In this document: piece after piece, positions 10,213 to 23,238 of the stretch
Numbering within the stretch: position 1 is the stretch's first letter
Layout: each line of letters opens with the position of its first letter
NCBI GenBank assembly: GCA_007922195.1
Contig: ML681971.1
Span: 22,278,386 to 22,342,385 of the forward strand
Source: Podocnemis expansa
Taxonomy: Eukaryota > Chordata > Testudines > Podocnemididae
Reading direction: 5' to 3'
DNA: 64,000 nucleotides
The notes under the pieces: model-generated
Told to the model about the DNA's origin: nothing
Seen by the model: only the letters and a program-made list of their open reading frames with translations
Database searches by the model: none
Translations under genes and position numbers: made by a program

Positions 10213-12759
10213 GGGAAGCTGTATATAGGAAGACTACTTAATGAAAACTATGACTCAAATATTTTAATTTAGTGATAGAATTTTTTGAGCAAGATTCCAA
10301 TGAAATTGGACACTTGAGTAACAAGAATATAGAAAGGGGTTATAGTTGACACTAAAAGCATTTGTTAAAGAGGGGATATTCAACCTCCATGCTTCAAGGA
10401 TCAATCCCATTTGCACCTATTGGAGGTTGTGTGCAGAGATTACTTCACATCTGTGTACAGCAGTGTTGCTGACACTTTTCTTTTGTATATCTGGTTCTGC
10501 ACTAAGGCAGAGATAGGACACTGGAGTTATTGTCAAATGCTTTGTTTCAGTTCTCTGTGTACCCGAAGAACTCTTTATATCTAATAAGTAATATATTTTA
10601 ATTACTTTTTGTTTGAGAGGGCCCTCAAGTTTCTTTGAAAAATCAGTGTATATAACACTTAATATTAAATTAAGACTTACATTGACAAAGCTAAAATGAA
10701 ATGAATACTTCATGTGTAGGACCATGATATATTGTATTTTTTTCCAGTACTAAAGGCAGTTGTCCTTCCTCTCTTCTCCCATTCCCTCCCAAGAAGTAGA
10801 GCTCACTTTTATTGCTAAATGTTAACTAAAAGTAACTTCAAATTGATGATTTACTTCAAAGCTTTCATTCTGCAATGTCACGAGCCAGTTAGTTTTCAGT
10901 AAAGATCTAAAAGCTGCATTTTAAAAAGCAAACTGTCATTAAAACACATTGTTAAAATTTATATGTAAATTATTTGTTTGCATCAGCAAACATTTTTTGT
11001 TATTAAAAATCAATATGCATCTCTGTTCTGTTATTCAGTTTCCTAACTAGCAGGCAACACCACTCGTGGCTCTCAAACCACTTGGTTATTGAAGAAATTT
11101 TTTAAAATGGCTCTTTCTTATCTTTTCGGTTGCTGATCCCTGGATGAGATCAATCTCCTAGATAAAAATGCTAGTGTTCACCTGCCAGCCTTGTAAACTT
11201 TATGGAACTTCAGCAAACTTGAGAGTTTTGCTTATTAAAAAAAGTTATTAAAAAGTTCCCCCCAACTGGCAATTTCCAGTGAATTTTATTATTCATGAAA
11301 CTAGCCAGCTTCTTTGAACTCCATGAGATAGATGGAGCCACACTGGAGGTGTGGCGACTCCTTGGTTTGTGTTTTTTTTTTCTTTGCTGGACTAGACTAA
11401 CATGAATATCTGTTTAGAAATTCACAAAAGAAGCCAGACTGACAGCTCTGGAGATACAGTGTGTGCAGCATCAATATAGGCTTCCTTAAGTTACTCTGCT
11501 AGTGGGCTTCAGCTCTAAAGGAGTTATTTGTAATGGTGGGTGAATACCGGTAGTTCCAGCCTGATGGCCTGTTGAGGCCATCAACAAGGATTTAAAATGT
11601 GGTAGGTTTCTGCAAAGTGGATATATGTCTTCATTTGACTGGGCCCACCAAAATCAGTTCACACAGTCTCCATTGTAATGATTTTCATTCTGTTCAATGC
11701 TAAGATGGATTCAGCTTACCAGCAAAAAGTTCTATGTATCTTTACTGGCTCTCTGAGTCTCTCTCTCTTCCCCCCACCCCTTCCTTATGGCATCTTCAGC
11801 TATTAAGGATGCTATATTTTAAACCTATTTGAAATAAACTCATGGCTTTTACTGTAATCTTGTGTCTCTGTCTCCCCAGCATGATTTATAAAAAGATGAG
11901 GGTTTTATTTATTGTAGACTCTGAATTTGCAATCTCCAAACATCCAATTCGCTCATTATTTCATTTTGACTTTTTCAAAACACAGAGAGTGAGTTGAGTC
12001 CCATGGTTTATTCATCAGACTATAATTTACACACACAATACAAATCTGATCCTGAATCATGAGCCAGGGATGAGCCTCTATAATTCATACCTCTGCTGTA
12101 CACACCACATGGCCATGAGGTCCCATGCTGAAATACCATGGAGAGTTCTCTCTATAGCGCAGATTAATTGTTTTCCCTGGGATGACTCACTTCCTATGCT
12201 CAACATGGTAGGAAGAGTCTTGCAATTCTTCTCCCAGGGCTGGTATTACAATGGCCCTATGGATTAACCACAACATCTGCCATTACAAGTACCAAACTAA
12301 AATAATTCAATCTGATTCTTCCTCACTGCAAGTTTTGGGTAGCCCAACTCCCATGGGCCTGATTTTTCCATCCTGTTCATCTTGTATTCACACCTCCTGA
12401 CAAGCAGGTGGGGAACATCACCCTTTAGATTTGGTAGTGTTGTTACATGTGCCTTGCACAGGTAAAAGTGGTCACACAGGGTGCAAGGCAACTGAGATTG
12501 TGACTCAGTGGACTCAGTGTTCTTCCTGATTTAAGCCAGATACAGAAAGAAATAAGCAGGCACTGACTGTCAGGGCAGGGAGACTGTTGAGTTCTCAGGT
12601 ACCCTGAATGTAGGTAGAGTCAGATATATGCCACACCATATTATTTTTAATCACTCCTTCCTAATCAATATATACGGCAAGACTTCTCAGTTCAAAGTGG
12701 TTTATAGCAACTTTTTGCATAAACATATATGCTGCCTTTCACATGACAATCTCAATGCA

Positions 12760-12870
12760 GCATCCAAACAATTCAGAAAGTCCCTAGGCCTCTGTGAGAA
12801 AGGCATGCACTTTTATACCCATTTAACAGATGGGTAACACTGAATCCCAGTAAGGTTAAACCCCAAGTTG
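12760..12870 (-). repeat. MIR-like fragment
   Basis: Reverse-orientation MIR-like sequence: CCCATTTAACAGATGGGTAA followed by a decayed continuation. Called by eye from the family consensus. Confidence 0.4.
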
Positions 12871-15794
12871 TACTGCAAGCCAGACCCTCAGCTGGTGTAA
12901 ATAATGTAGCTCTATTAATTGCAGCCAGCCCAATCTATTAGGAACGGACCTCCTGGAGCCCTGAACCCCAGTCCCTTCCTGTAGCCTTGAGGCCACACTG
13001 CCAAGCTTTACCCCTCTAGAAATAAATCACTCGGTAGGTAAACAACCCATATGTGCAGAAGCAGCCATGCCTGTGCCACAAAGCACATCTTTCCTGTTTC
13101 AAAGGCAGCCAGAGCATCTCAGCATCCGCTAACAGGTCACTACCTGCAACATGAATTTCCTTTGGCATTTCCAGTGTCACACATGAGAATTCATGAGGCC
13201 ACAATAGGAAATTAGGTTATTTTTAAATAAGAGAAGGAAACAGTGTCTTTGTGTCAGACAAGTGGAAGGAATCCAGGACCAAGAGGCTGCCGAGTCTCTC
13301 CACTTCAGACAGCAGGTGCTCTCCAAGATGTGGTTATGGCAACAAAATAAATGATGGATAATTGCTTTTGTGACAACTTGCCAATTAAATTAGACTCAGC
13401 AGAATAACATAATGACAATTTGTTATGCTCTGGTGGGCACTAACATACCAATCATAATTAAATGCTATGACTGAAATAGAATGCTGCTCTACACAGGAAT
13501 ATATAACCCCAATTCCCTCCCAGTGAAACATTATAGGTTCAGTCTTCATTTTAATTTCTGGAGGATAATAGCATCAATGCACATCAGAATGAGCTTGGAA
13601 TATGCATATATGCTGCAGCACAGGGAAAGAGGCCAATGCGAGAACACCAGAGCCGCCTGAGCTCTTGTGGTACTTTCCAAAACACACTTAAACACAAGTG
13701 CCCAACAACAGAGAGGGGGATCATTCTCAAGTCACTGTCATAGCCGGGGGAGATGTCCAGGATCCCTGACCGGAAGGACAGGCCTTGAGAATCCAGCCCT
13801 GCTTTTAACGTGGATCCTAGTGTGTGCTGGATTAGAACTGTGGAAGTTTAGTCAGGGCAGCGCAACGCAGACTAGATCAAGAAATCTCACATTAGAGCTC
13901 ACAGCTTTGATATGAGGAACTCCCACTACCAAAGCACTGAACACAGCATTCCACTTTTACACCACTCCCTGAATCACTTCACAGATAGGCCCTGTACATT
14001 CCAACAAAGACTTAAAGAATGATTTTCATCTAGATAATTGTGAGCTATCAGGCTCCCCACATTCTAGTTATTGTGCAGGAACTCTAAGAGAAATTCACCG
14101 CAGAAATTCAATGCAGAAAAGCCAGCACAAAAACTTTGCCCCACTTAAGTCCCATTCAAACCCTCCTTTGCATGCTTAAGTGGTACCTCACGGCCCGTGC
14201 TCAGCTGGTTTGCAATATCATTAGACAGAGTACCAACCTTTCCACCAGGAGAAACTGAACCCTTGCTCTCCACTACCAAAACATAGACCTTAAGACAAAG
14301 TAGAGTACACAATGGGAATTAGAGTCAGTTGCCTTAGCTGTCTGAGTTAGTAGGCCAAAAGCAGTCGAAGTTAACCGAATTTGTAACCAAAATGTTTGGA
14401 GTCTGGAGGAACTGAACTAAAAACTGACCCACCCTTAGTTTTGTTTCACACAATTAAAACCTGACTGAGAAAGTTCTCAAAATCAAAATCCATTTTCCTG
14501 TTCTCTAGTTGTTTATTAGCATCCCTTAACACCTACCCCAGTAGTTCTTCCAGGGATGTTTACATCCTTCCTCTGCTCCTCAGTTCTCTCTCCTCACTCT
14601 CCTTTCCCAGAACTGTTGTCCCACATCTTGCTTATCTTAGACTCCAAGCTCTTTGGGGCAGAAACCATTTCTTGCTCTATGAAAGTTTCGAATGTTAATT
14701 AGCAATTTGTGACACGTCTTATGCCATGGAAATCCCCAGTGCTACAGAAGTAAGGTTTAATCTTTTAAAATAGTAACAATCCCTTCCCAGCTAGTAAAAC
14801 AACATTCTTTTTCTAAAACATGCTTGCTGTACATAATGGATGCCATTAGAGAGGGCATGGCTAAGAAGCAGTGGGGCACTGAGCTAAAGCCTGAGAAGTA
14901 GGTGTTAATAAACCTCTTACTTGGTGTTTCGGTGTGAATCTCTCACATACAGAAGCCACAGGAGCCGGCTTTCCTTGGTTGAACAGTTCCTTGGAGAGCT
15001 GCCTCACTTCCAAAATGTGCTTTCCTGGCAAATGAGTGTAAAATGACCATCTCGTCTTACCCTAACCCTCAAAGGCCTACAGGCACTAATCATAAAGCTC
15101 TAAGCTCAAAGAAAACAGGCCCCAATCCTGTTCCTTGAGGAAAGACAGCGACTCATACTGATAAAACATACCTAAATTCAAGGGATGCAGAGAAAGCTCC
15201 CGCCTCCTGTAGAGGAAGTTCCAAGTTGTAAGATTTTTGTGCTCCTGGGTTAAAAAAAAAGCCCTTGCACTCTTTAGGAAGTCTCACTGTATCTTTTATA
15301 AGGATGTGTATGACAAATGAGACACCTTCACCAACCCACAGGAAACTGAAGCTCAAACTGACACAGTTCTTCGGAAGATTCCACAGCTCAAGGCAAGGAG
15401 GCACCAGTCCTTCACATGGGAATAGGTAGAGGCCAGTTGAAAATGAGAACCACATTTTACTACCATGCTATTTTAGTTCTAGTGAGTGTGGGGATTCATA
15501 TTCATAGCTTTATTTAAAAAAATGACAGCATTAAATAGCTTATTACCCACCTCTCTGTGAGACGTGGAGTTGACAAGGTCTGCTCAGCTGGTGAATTGTT
15601 TTGGTTGCCTCAAATCTAGGACCTGCTCCTGTAAGCCTTACTTCCATTGATCTCACCATGGGATAGCATGGATGGCCCTGAATCCTCCAGCGTGTGCCTG
15701 ACAATACAGTTAAAGATGTGTTACTACTAATGAATGCATATCCAAGCACCAACACTTTCTAGTGATGTCTAGCAGTGAACATGGGGAGATGAAG

Positions 15795-15905
15795 AATTTG
15801 GACTCTAAGGTTCTAGTCACTGCCTTTAACTCACTGTGCAACCTCGTGCACCTTACTACACTGTTTGTGCCTCAATTTCCTTGCCCGTAAATCAGAGACA
15901 ATTGT
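15795..15905 (+). repeat. MIR-like fragment
   Basis: GTTCTAGTCACTGCCTTTAA, then TGTGCAACC and TGCCTCAATTTCCTTGCCCG with a TAAAT end resemble the MIR core and 3' region. Confidence 0.55.
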
Positions 15906-16399
15906 CTATTGTATCAAGAAGCTGCCCAAATTCATGGACTGCTCCTGCAGCATCTACTCATTCAACTAATTGCATTAAAGACAGCAGGGCCCCTCTACTG
16001 TACGCAGGCTGCATAAATTCATAGTTGAGCTAGTTCCCTCCTGGAAAATACTACCCTTTGACTAATGGTGGACATCTCTAAAAGGCTTCATTTTGATGAT
16101 TGATGACACCAATACATCAGCACAGATAGCTGCCTGCGTAAGGATTTATTTAGAACATCACTGGAGTGAGGCCCATTTGTAATATATTAAACAAAACATG
16201 CCAGTGTCCAAGACAGAAAATTGGGTTCAGTAGCAGATTCAATACACTCACAGTCAGCCAGGGTGAAGATGCAGAAATCTCCTTTCCCGGCATCATGCTA
16301 AATCTATAGATAAGTGACGCAAATGTACTTATTGCTATCACTCTCTTAGCAAACTAGCAACCAGGCTGTAAAGTGCAGTCTAATCTAGGGGTCACGTGG

Positions 16400-16510
16400 T
16401 CAAGTCATTAAAGCAGGTTAACATTGGGGGTCAAAGTTTTCAGGTTCTAATCCAGAATCCACTAGTGACTTCTTGTGTGACCTGGGGCAAGCTTCTCAGA
16501 CCAAAAATCT
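16400..16510 (+). repeat. MIR-like fragment
   Basis: CAGGTTCTAATCCAGAATCC followed by GTGACTTCTTGTGTGACCTG and GGGCAAGCTTCTCAG follows the MIR core order. Confidence 0.55.
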
Positions 16511-19500
16511 CAAGCATGCCCAGTGACTATGTGGGTATCTAACTCAAGAAATCTGGAACCTAACTGGCAAAGAGGCAGAGCACCTACTCTTCTGATTACC
16601 AAACAATGGTATTTCTGGACATCTCTGTAAGTGAAGAACCTAGAAACTAACACAGTGCTATGCTCTTTTACTTAAAAATAGCTCAGTAGCTACAGTGGAG
16701 CTTGGCAAACAGAGGAAAATGAACTCCCTTTGGTTAGCTTTTAGGAAGAAAGAAGTCAGGAATTTAGCCCAGCAAAGGTCAGATGTCTGCTCTATAATGG
16801 GATATAAGATTCTGAGATAGTAAAGCCTTGCTCCAGTCCTTAACAAGAGTTACAACAGCAGAAGCCATATTTGCTAAGCATAAAGAAATTATTTGAATGC
16901 ATGATTTTATCCTGTGAAGGGCACATGGAAAGGTCACATTTGTTCCTTTTACACAAACCCAGGAGAGGACTTTCTCAGAACACCAACATTTGATAGATTA
17001 AATGGGGCAGACAATGCAGTTAGCACCGTATGTCCAAGTTCACCTAGAACCTCTATTGTTACATAATCTCCATTTCTGACTACAACACCAAAAATCCCTA
17101 GACACCAGGTCCTAGGGAACTTGTGGGTTTCTTTTTAAATAGTTTTGATGGATGTTGTGCTTTTTTTATTGCTAGTATCTCACTACAGCAACTAAAGTAG
17201 AAGAGCAGGTTAATGTCAATATTAACATTATACACACATAAATAGCAATTTTCTCTGTCAATCTGAAATGCCTTTATGCACGTTAATTAAGGCTCTCAAG
17301 CAATAAAGAAGAAAATGAAAATACATGAAGGACAGAGAGAAGAGGTATGGGAGAGGAAACTGTCACTGGTGCACGTATTAACTAAAGTACAAAAATTAGT
17401 TTTCCTCCCTTCAGACAAGTCTTTCTTTTTTTAATTGCACAACAATCTTCTGGGAATTTCACTCCTTTCGATTCCTAGTTCCTCAGAAATTTCCACTGTG
17501 AACTCATACAGAGTTTCTCAAAACTGGCAACAGCATAAAGGGAAGCTGATGCAAACCTCCGACTTAGAGCCATGGAGACAGAGAAGTCAAAGTGAAAATG
17601 CTACAGCTCCCCCTAGTGGATAAAAGCCAAGATAGCATGATATACAGGCCAACCACGCTTTCTGCAGTGACATTTGCAAACAATCAATACCTCATTACTG
17701 GCCATAATCACAATCCGGTGTTCGTTTTTGTGGACATGTACCTCAATGAGGGACACATGTTGGTGGTACTGAGTCCTAAAAGCCAAAATAATTATGGGTA
17801 CTGACTTGCATACATACAATGCCCAAAGTAGGAGTGATAGATTGTGTATCATCTTTATCTAAGTGCCTAACAAAACCCCCCCAAGCACTGGAAGAAGCTA
17901 CTGACCTTTTGCTAACTGCTGGAAGGTAAATGCTTGATAAATAATAAATAGCTCACCCCAGGCTTTCGCTTAGAACCTTTTAATTAAAATAGCTGAGCTC
18001 CTCTAAGGTCACCATGATTGACGTTTGAGTCTGACATGGCAAATGCATCCATCTAGTGTTGAGTATAAAAAACAGAGCTCTGTTCACAACAGAATTTTCT
18101 CTTGCTTGTGCAAAATACTTCACTTCCTGTCTTTTACTTGTGGATGAACCCCAGATTCCCCATTACTTATCAGGCAGAACAAATCCTCCCTGCATCAGAA
18201 CAACCGCAACTACTCATCTGTCTAGAGTCACTCAGCTAGAAGTTTTCTCAATGCTGAAGTCAGCCAACAAACTGCTATAAGTTCCAACGGCAATTTCTAT
18301 ACTGGAAGCTACCTAAAAGCAATTTCTCCATTGATGCCACACAAGGGCCAATGACCTCCCTCATCACCAGAGACCTGACCCCTGCTAGCTCACTTAACAT
18401 GTGCACTCACTTATACATTTCTAATCTTTCAGTTAATTGGGCCATATTACTGACTTCAGAGTAATAGCACATATGCACTCCACTAAATTACACAGCTGCA
18501 AACCTATGTGTACATTATAGTGGAACATAGCACAGTGTCAAATGTCACTATGATAACAAATGTGGCAGCCAAATGACAGTTATATGAATCTGCTCTGTAA
18601 CTTCCAAGTCATAGCGCTTTAGTTTACAAAGCAAGTTTGGACCACACACAGCACTGCCAATCCAATGCAGCAATAGTACAGAAGAGCACATTGTAATTGA
18701 TCCTTTCTTATGTAATCAAAACTGAAGGGTAGGGGCTAGTTATAGACATTATGAGGGCATGCCTATACTGACAGCAGCAAATTCACTAACATCAGTTCTA
18801 ACTTCCTAGTACAATGAAAGGGTCTGTAAAAAGGCACTGAGTCGATGGTGAAGTCAAGGGCTAAAGACCACACCCTCAAGTGTAGTACTGAGTTGGAGGG
18901 AGGGCATTTCTTTTTAACTCAGCACAGTGCAGCTGCTGAGATCAATGGACATTACAAAGCCAAAGGGTTACACACAAGTTACTTTAACTTGCATATCTCT
19001 CTTTGACTGTTGCTGAAAACAGCAGCAAGCATAGATGAGGGCTTACTCATGCAGAGGAGAAAAAAGCAGCAATGCCTCCCTTAATCTGCTCCTCAGGTTG
19101 TGACCCAAGCCATGTGGAAGAGGGCCACGGCTACTCACCTGCTATTCCCTACTGTGAGCAAGTGCAGGGAAGTGAGGCAGAGTGGGAGGAGGAAATGAGA
19201 AGTTGACTGTACTCCCTGTGCAAAGCAGCTTGTGAGGTGCACAGTAGAGACTAGACTGCTCCCAAAATGGGCTGAAATTATTATTCCTCTTCCACACAGC
19301 ATGCCAGGGAGAAATTTGGACTTGAAGCATTGCTTCTCTTATCTACTCCTGGTGCAGTAAATCTATGAACTAAGGGCAGACTGTGAGGTGGTAATCTAGT
19401 CCTAAATTTGCAATCAGACATGACTAGATACAAGGCCAGACCTTCCCACAGCAACACTGGGGGTGGGGGGAGAGACTTCTTATTCCCAAGTTTAGCGATT

Positions 19501-19522
19501 AGTTACAGAATTATCAGACAGT

Positions 19523-20577
19523 CTATGTCCACACGTTCTTTTTTCGTTTTAAAAAGAGTTACATCTGAACAATGTTTTGTTGTTTCGAAATGAGGGAGCT
19601 CCTTATTTCAAAACAACAGAAGGGAATTTGAAACAATAAAACCTGGAGAGTAATCGAAATAGCCCTTGAATTGAATGGGCTGTTTTGAAATAATGCAATT
19701 GGGTCACGTTATTTTGAAACAGCACTGTTTCAATTCAGGTTTGACCTTCCTCCCAGGGTGCACAGCCCCCTGGAAGGAAGGCCCCACCACCCCATCAGCA
19801 CCCTGGCCAGGGGAAGAGGGGGGTGCAGGAGGGATTGCAGGATGGCGGGGGGCAGAGCTCCAGGAGCACTCCAAACCCCCCGCTGCTGTCCAAGTGGCAG
19901 GGAGTGAACTCTCAGGGACGCCCCAAAGCCCTAGCCACTGGCTGAGTGGCAGGAACTGAGCTCTGGAGAGCCCCGGTACCCCTGCCGCTGGCCAAGCAGC
20001 AGGGGCTGAGCTCCCAGAGCACCCTGTACCCCTGCCTCTGGCCAGCAACAGGGGTATCAGGGTGCCCCAGAGCTCAGCCCCCACCACTCGACCAGCAGCA
20101 GGGGTACAGGGCGCTGTGGGAGCTCAGCCCCTAATGGGGGTACCAAGCACCTCGAGAGCTCAGCCCCTGCCACTCAGCCAGTGACAGGGGTATCTGGGTG
20201 CCCTGAGAGCTCAGCCCCTGCTGGTCGGCCAGCAAGGGGAGTACAGGGCACCCTGACTTGTGCCCCCAACCATGCCGCCGGTGAAGCGGTGGGGAGGAGG
20301 GGCACCCCCCCATCTCTCCCCTGGGGCCTTTTTTTTTCTTGCCACAGGCTCTGCAGAGCCAGTAGCAGGGGATTGGTTGGCAACATGGCCCTAGTGGGGG
20401 CAATGTTGCCACACCTCCCATGGTCCCCCTCTCCTGAATCTGTGTCTGGACTTGCTATTTTGATCTTTTTTTTTTTTGCTTAAATCAATTCAAATTAAAT
20501 CAATTTAATGATTTTATTTCAAATTATCTTAATTCAAGTTAAGTTAAATTGAATTAAGCCTGCAGATGTGGACACAA
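19523..20577. mobile_element. TIR-bounded non-autonomous element with GC-rich core
   Basis: The left end reads CTATGTCCACACGTTC. The right end, reverse-complemented, reads GGTTGTGTCCACATCTGC, so TGTCCACA is shared in inverted orientation. Inside each end lies AT-rich sequence with repeated AATTCAA or TTTGAAA words, and between them is a GC-rich core of inverted minisatellite arrays. No transposase is present. It looks like a MITE or fold-back element; the superfamily cannot be set without clear target-site duplications. Confidence 0.5.
19850..20260. repeat. Head-to-head inverted minisatellite, units of about 50-60 bp
   Basis: Left-half units containing CTGAGCTC followed by CCAGAGCACCC recur near 19855, 19907, 19956 and 20006, about 50 bp apart. 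From about 20045 the same unit appears inverted: GAGCTCAG near 20070, 20130, 20157 and 20207. The centre of symmetry is near 20041-20046. Inverted copies match the forward ones over GGGGCTGAGCTCC and CCTGTACCCCTGC words. Confidence 0.7.
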
Positions 20578-22320
20578 CCACAGAGACTACACAGAAGATA
20601 TGTTTGCTCATTTATAATCTAGTATATTAATAGCTATATCTAATTTCACTTTATGACTCCTTCCCTTTCACACTCATTTGTTTTCAGTTGGAATAGCATC
20701 AAATTATTCACAGGTTAGGAACATCTTCCACAGAAATAAATGCAAACAGAGAACATTCAAAATAAAATAGCTCCATGAACAGCCTGACAAGGGTCCTAGC
20801 CCAGCTAGTGGAGACCATAGAGCATTGCAGGAGATGCTGAAAGGTTGGCCGCTCTCTTGATGAGCCCATGACCAACTCAGTTGTTTATACTGCCACTCTT
20901 CCTAGAAGCAGCCTACCAGGAACAACTCAGACTCTTAGCACAGTTTTATTATTTTTTTCTTTCAGCTATAGCATCTAACATTCAGCCTTTCTCCCAGCAC
21001 TGATCTGTATAATTCTTGCTGTAGTGTCACCATTCTACTGTAGCCACATCAATTTATAGCAGGATGCAGTTTTTTCAAAAGAAATGAGCATACAAAAGTT
21101 GACACTCCAAAGTATTTTAAATCCCATTTCCTGTTTGTATTCTGTGTTGCCAAACTATCCCCAGTCATCACACAAGAAAAAAATTGCTTAGGGCATTACT
21201 GTCACAGGTGACATTAAACTGGAACACAGACTATCAATAGGAAAAAAGGTTTACCTAGGCATGAAACCTACTAAAAATCCATTTAACAGAACCTTATCAT
21301 TCTCCATTGGGATGCTTAATGTTTATTTTTTAAAACGGTTAAAACCAACAGAATGTTTGAGTAATTGGTTTTGGTTTAAACGGAAACCCAAAACCACCAG
21401 TTGTAAACAGCAAATAATAAACACTGTCAGACATTTTCTGAATATACTTGTTAGCTAACTGGTTAATCTTTGACAACTTGAAGTTGCATTCATAATTTCT
21501 CTGCTCCCTATCTCCCACACCCCAAAGCCAAGAGATTGCTCTCCTCCATACTATTCCCTTAAAAGCTTTTGCCTTTGTCTTGTGCAAATCTCTTTAAGTA
21601 TATATAATCTTGTCCTTTCACTTCGTTGATGGTTAGCAACCACCTTACAGAGTTACTGTATGGAACCACTGTAAGATTACATTTATAGTTATTGTTACAA
21701 TTTAGCAAATTATGAATTAAAAAAGTAGTGATGTAGGAGAATGTAAATAGAACACTAACAGATGCCCTGTTCAATATATTGTACTCAGTTAAAAGGCAGG
21801 CCTTCTCTAATGAAAGTTAATAGACAGTAATCCAGAGTCACAGTTTTATGCAGATTTTACAAGAGATCAGGTTATACCATTTCTATATTGAGAGAATTAC
21901 TTACTTAACAATAATGGGACAGACCCAAAACTATTCACTGTATGCAATGTGAGAAGATAAGCCCTGCTGCAACAGAAATGACACACATTTTAATTAATTT
22001 TTAATAGCCTAAGCCACTATGATCTCCAATACATTTTTCATCTCAGAACACAATTCAGGAAAATCATCCTCAATACCTTTGTAATGTAAAGAATTATTCC
22101 CATTTGACAAATGGGAAAACCGAGCATGAGTCAAGTGTTTTGCACAGGGTCACAGAAGGCACCACTGTTCGGCAACTAAACCATCCCTCTCTCTACTAAC
22201 TGTCTTGTCAAGGGCATTGTGCAGTTTGGACCATTGGCATTCAACAGTTCAGAGCTCATAAACAAGTAACATTATGTTACAAACACATGCCAAGACACGA
22301 GAGCTGAGAAGGCAGAACTG
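20578..22320. other. MRPS23 3' flank and 3' UTR region
   Basis: This lies downstream of the MRPS23 stop codon. On the minus strand a weak poly(A) hexamer ATTAAA occurs at 21989-21994 and an AATAAA near 20945-20950. The former would give a 3' UTR of about 330 nt. A MIR-like fragment lies just after the stop. Nothing else was recognised. Confidence 0.4.
22085..22170 (-). repeat. MIR-like fragment in MRPS23 3' flank
   Basis: TTCCCATTTGACAAATGGGA, then GAGTCAAGTG and CAGGGTCACAGAAGGC follow the reverse MIR pattern. It probably lies within the 3' UTR. Confidence 0.55.
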
Positions 22321-22473
22321 TTAAGATCGTAAGGGATTTTCCTTCTCCACGTCTGTTGATTCAAGGTTCTGGTCCTCCAGCTCTTGCTTCTCTTCTTGCC
22401 CCTCCTCCAGCGAGGTCTGACTATTAATTTCTAACGCCCTGGTTTTGGCCTCTTCAAGAGTCTGTTGCGTCAC
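22321..22473 (-). CDS. MRPS23: MRPS23 terminal coding exon
   Basis: The acceptor is CTCTAG. The exon encodes 50 residues rich in Glu and Gln, ending NPLRS, then TAA at 22323-22321. This tail varies among vertebrates. Confidence 0.9.
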   Translation of the reverse strand: MTQQTLEEAKTRALEINSQTSLEEGQEEKQELEDQNLESTDVEKENPLRS

Positions 22474-23203
22474 CTAGAGTTTACAGGAAGATGGTCACCA
22501 AAAAAGTACAATTGCAAAGAGTCTCATCATGCCCCACCACCACTTTAATGGAAAGTAGAAGAAAAAGCCGTGGTACTAGGGTTTGCCCCAGTAAAGCCCA
22601 AGACATAGGCAATTGAAGAAATAAACCATACAGGCTATAATTTATACCATCTTACTCTAAGTTAAAGTACAGACAGCTCTAGGCACTAAATGTATGACAA
22701 GGAAAAAATGTACATGCAATGAGGTTGTCACTTTTCAGGGCCCTGGAAAACACTGACTTTTTAAAAAGAAGAAAGTGAGAAGTGGCACAACCAAGATGAA
22801 GGAGTTCATCTTTCCAACTTTTCTTCATCCAGAAACATATTTTTCTTCCTTTTCTCACTATACTTTAACTTGAACCACTTCCTTTTCTCTCCTCAATATC
22901 TTTTGCAGAGAAAAAAACAAAACCAAACCCACTGCTGGTGTTGGTAACAATATTATGCACATTGCCATAAATATATTCTGTCAACATATGTACATATGGC
23001 TTTCTTGTGAAGGCTTATTTATTTTCCAAGTACTATACCACTAATATCACTTATTTAAACACTGCAACCTTTTATCAAGCACTTAATATAATAGAAATTG
23101 ACACATTAGGACTGTCCTTAAAAAATAAATTTACACTGCCATTAATGTGTTTTTTTGTAAACTACTGTGGGGCAAAAGGAGTTTGTTTTTTGTTTTTTTT
23201 TTT

Positions 23204-23238
<35 letters not shown>

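Larger units (their letters stand above)
10213..19522. other. Gene-poor intergenic region
   Basis: About 9.3 kb of AT-rich sequence in which I see no exon with family similarity. Open frames are short and scattered. MIR-like fragments are listed separately. Stretches around 18740-19010 share short motifs with DNA-transposon remnants (GGCATGCCTATACTGACAGC, and a TTACTTTAACTTGCATATCT phrase that recurs in similar form near 56725), but no element could be bounded. Confidence 0.5.
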
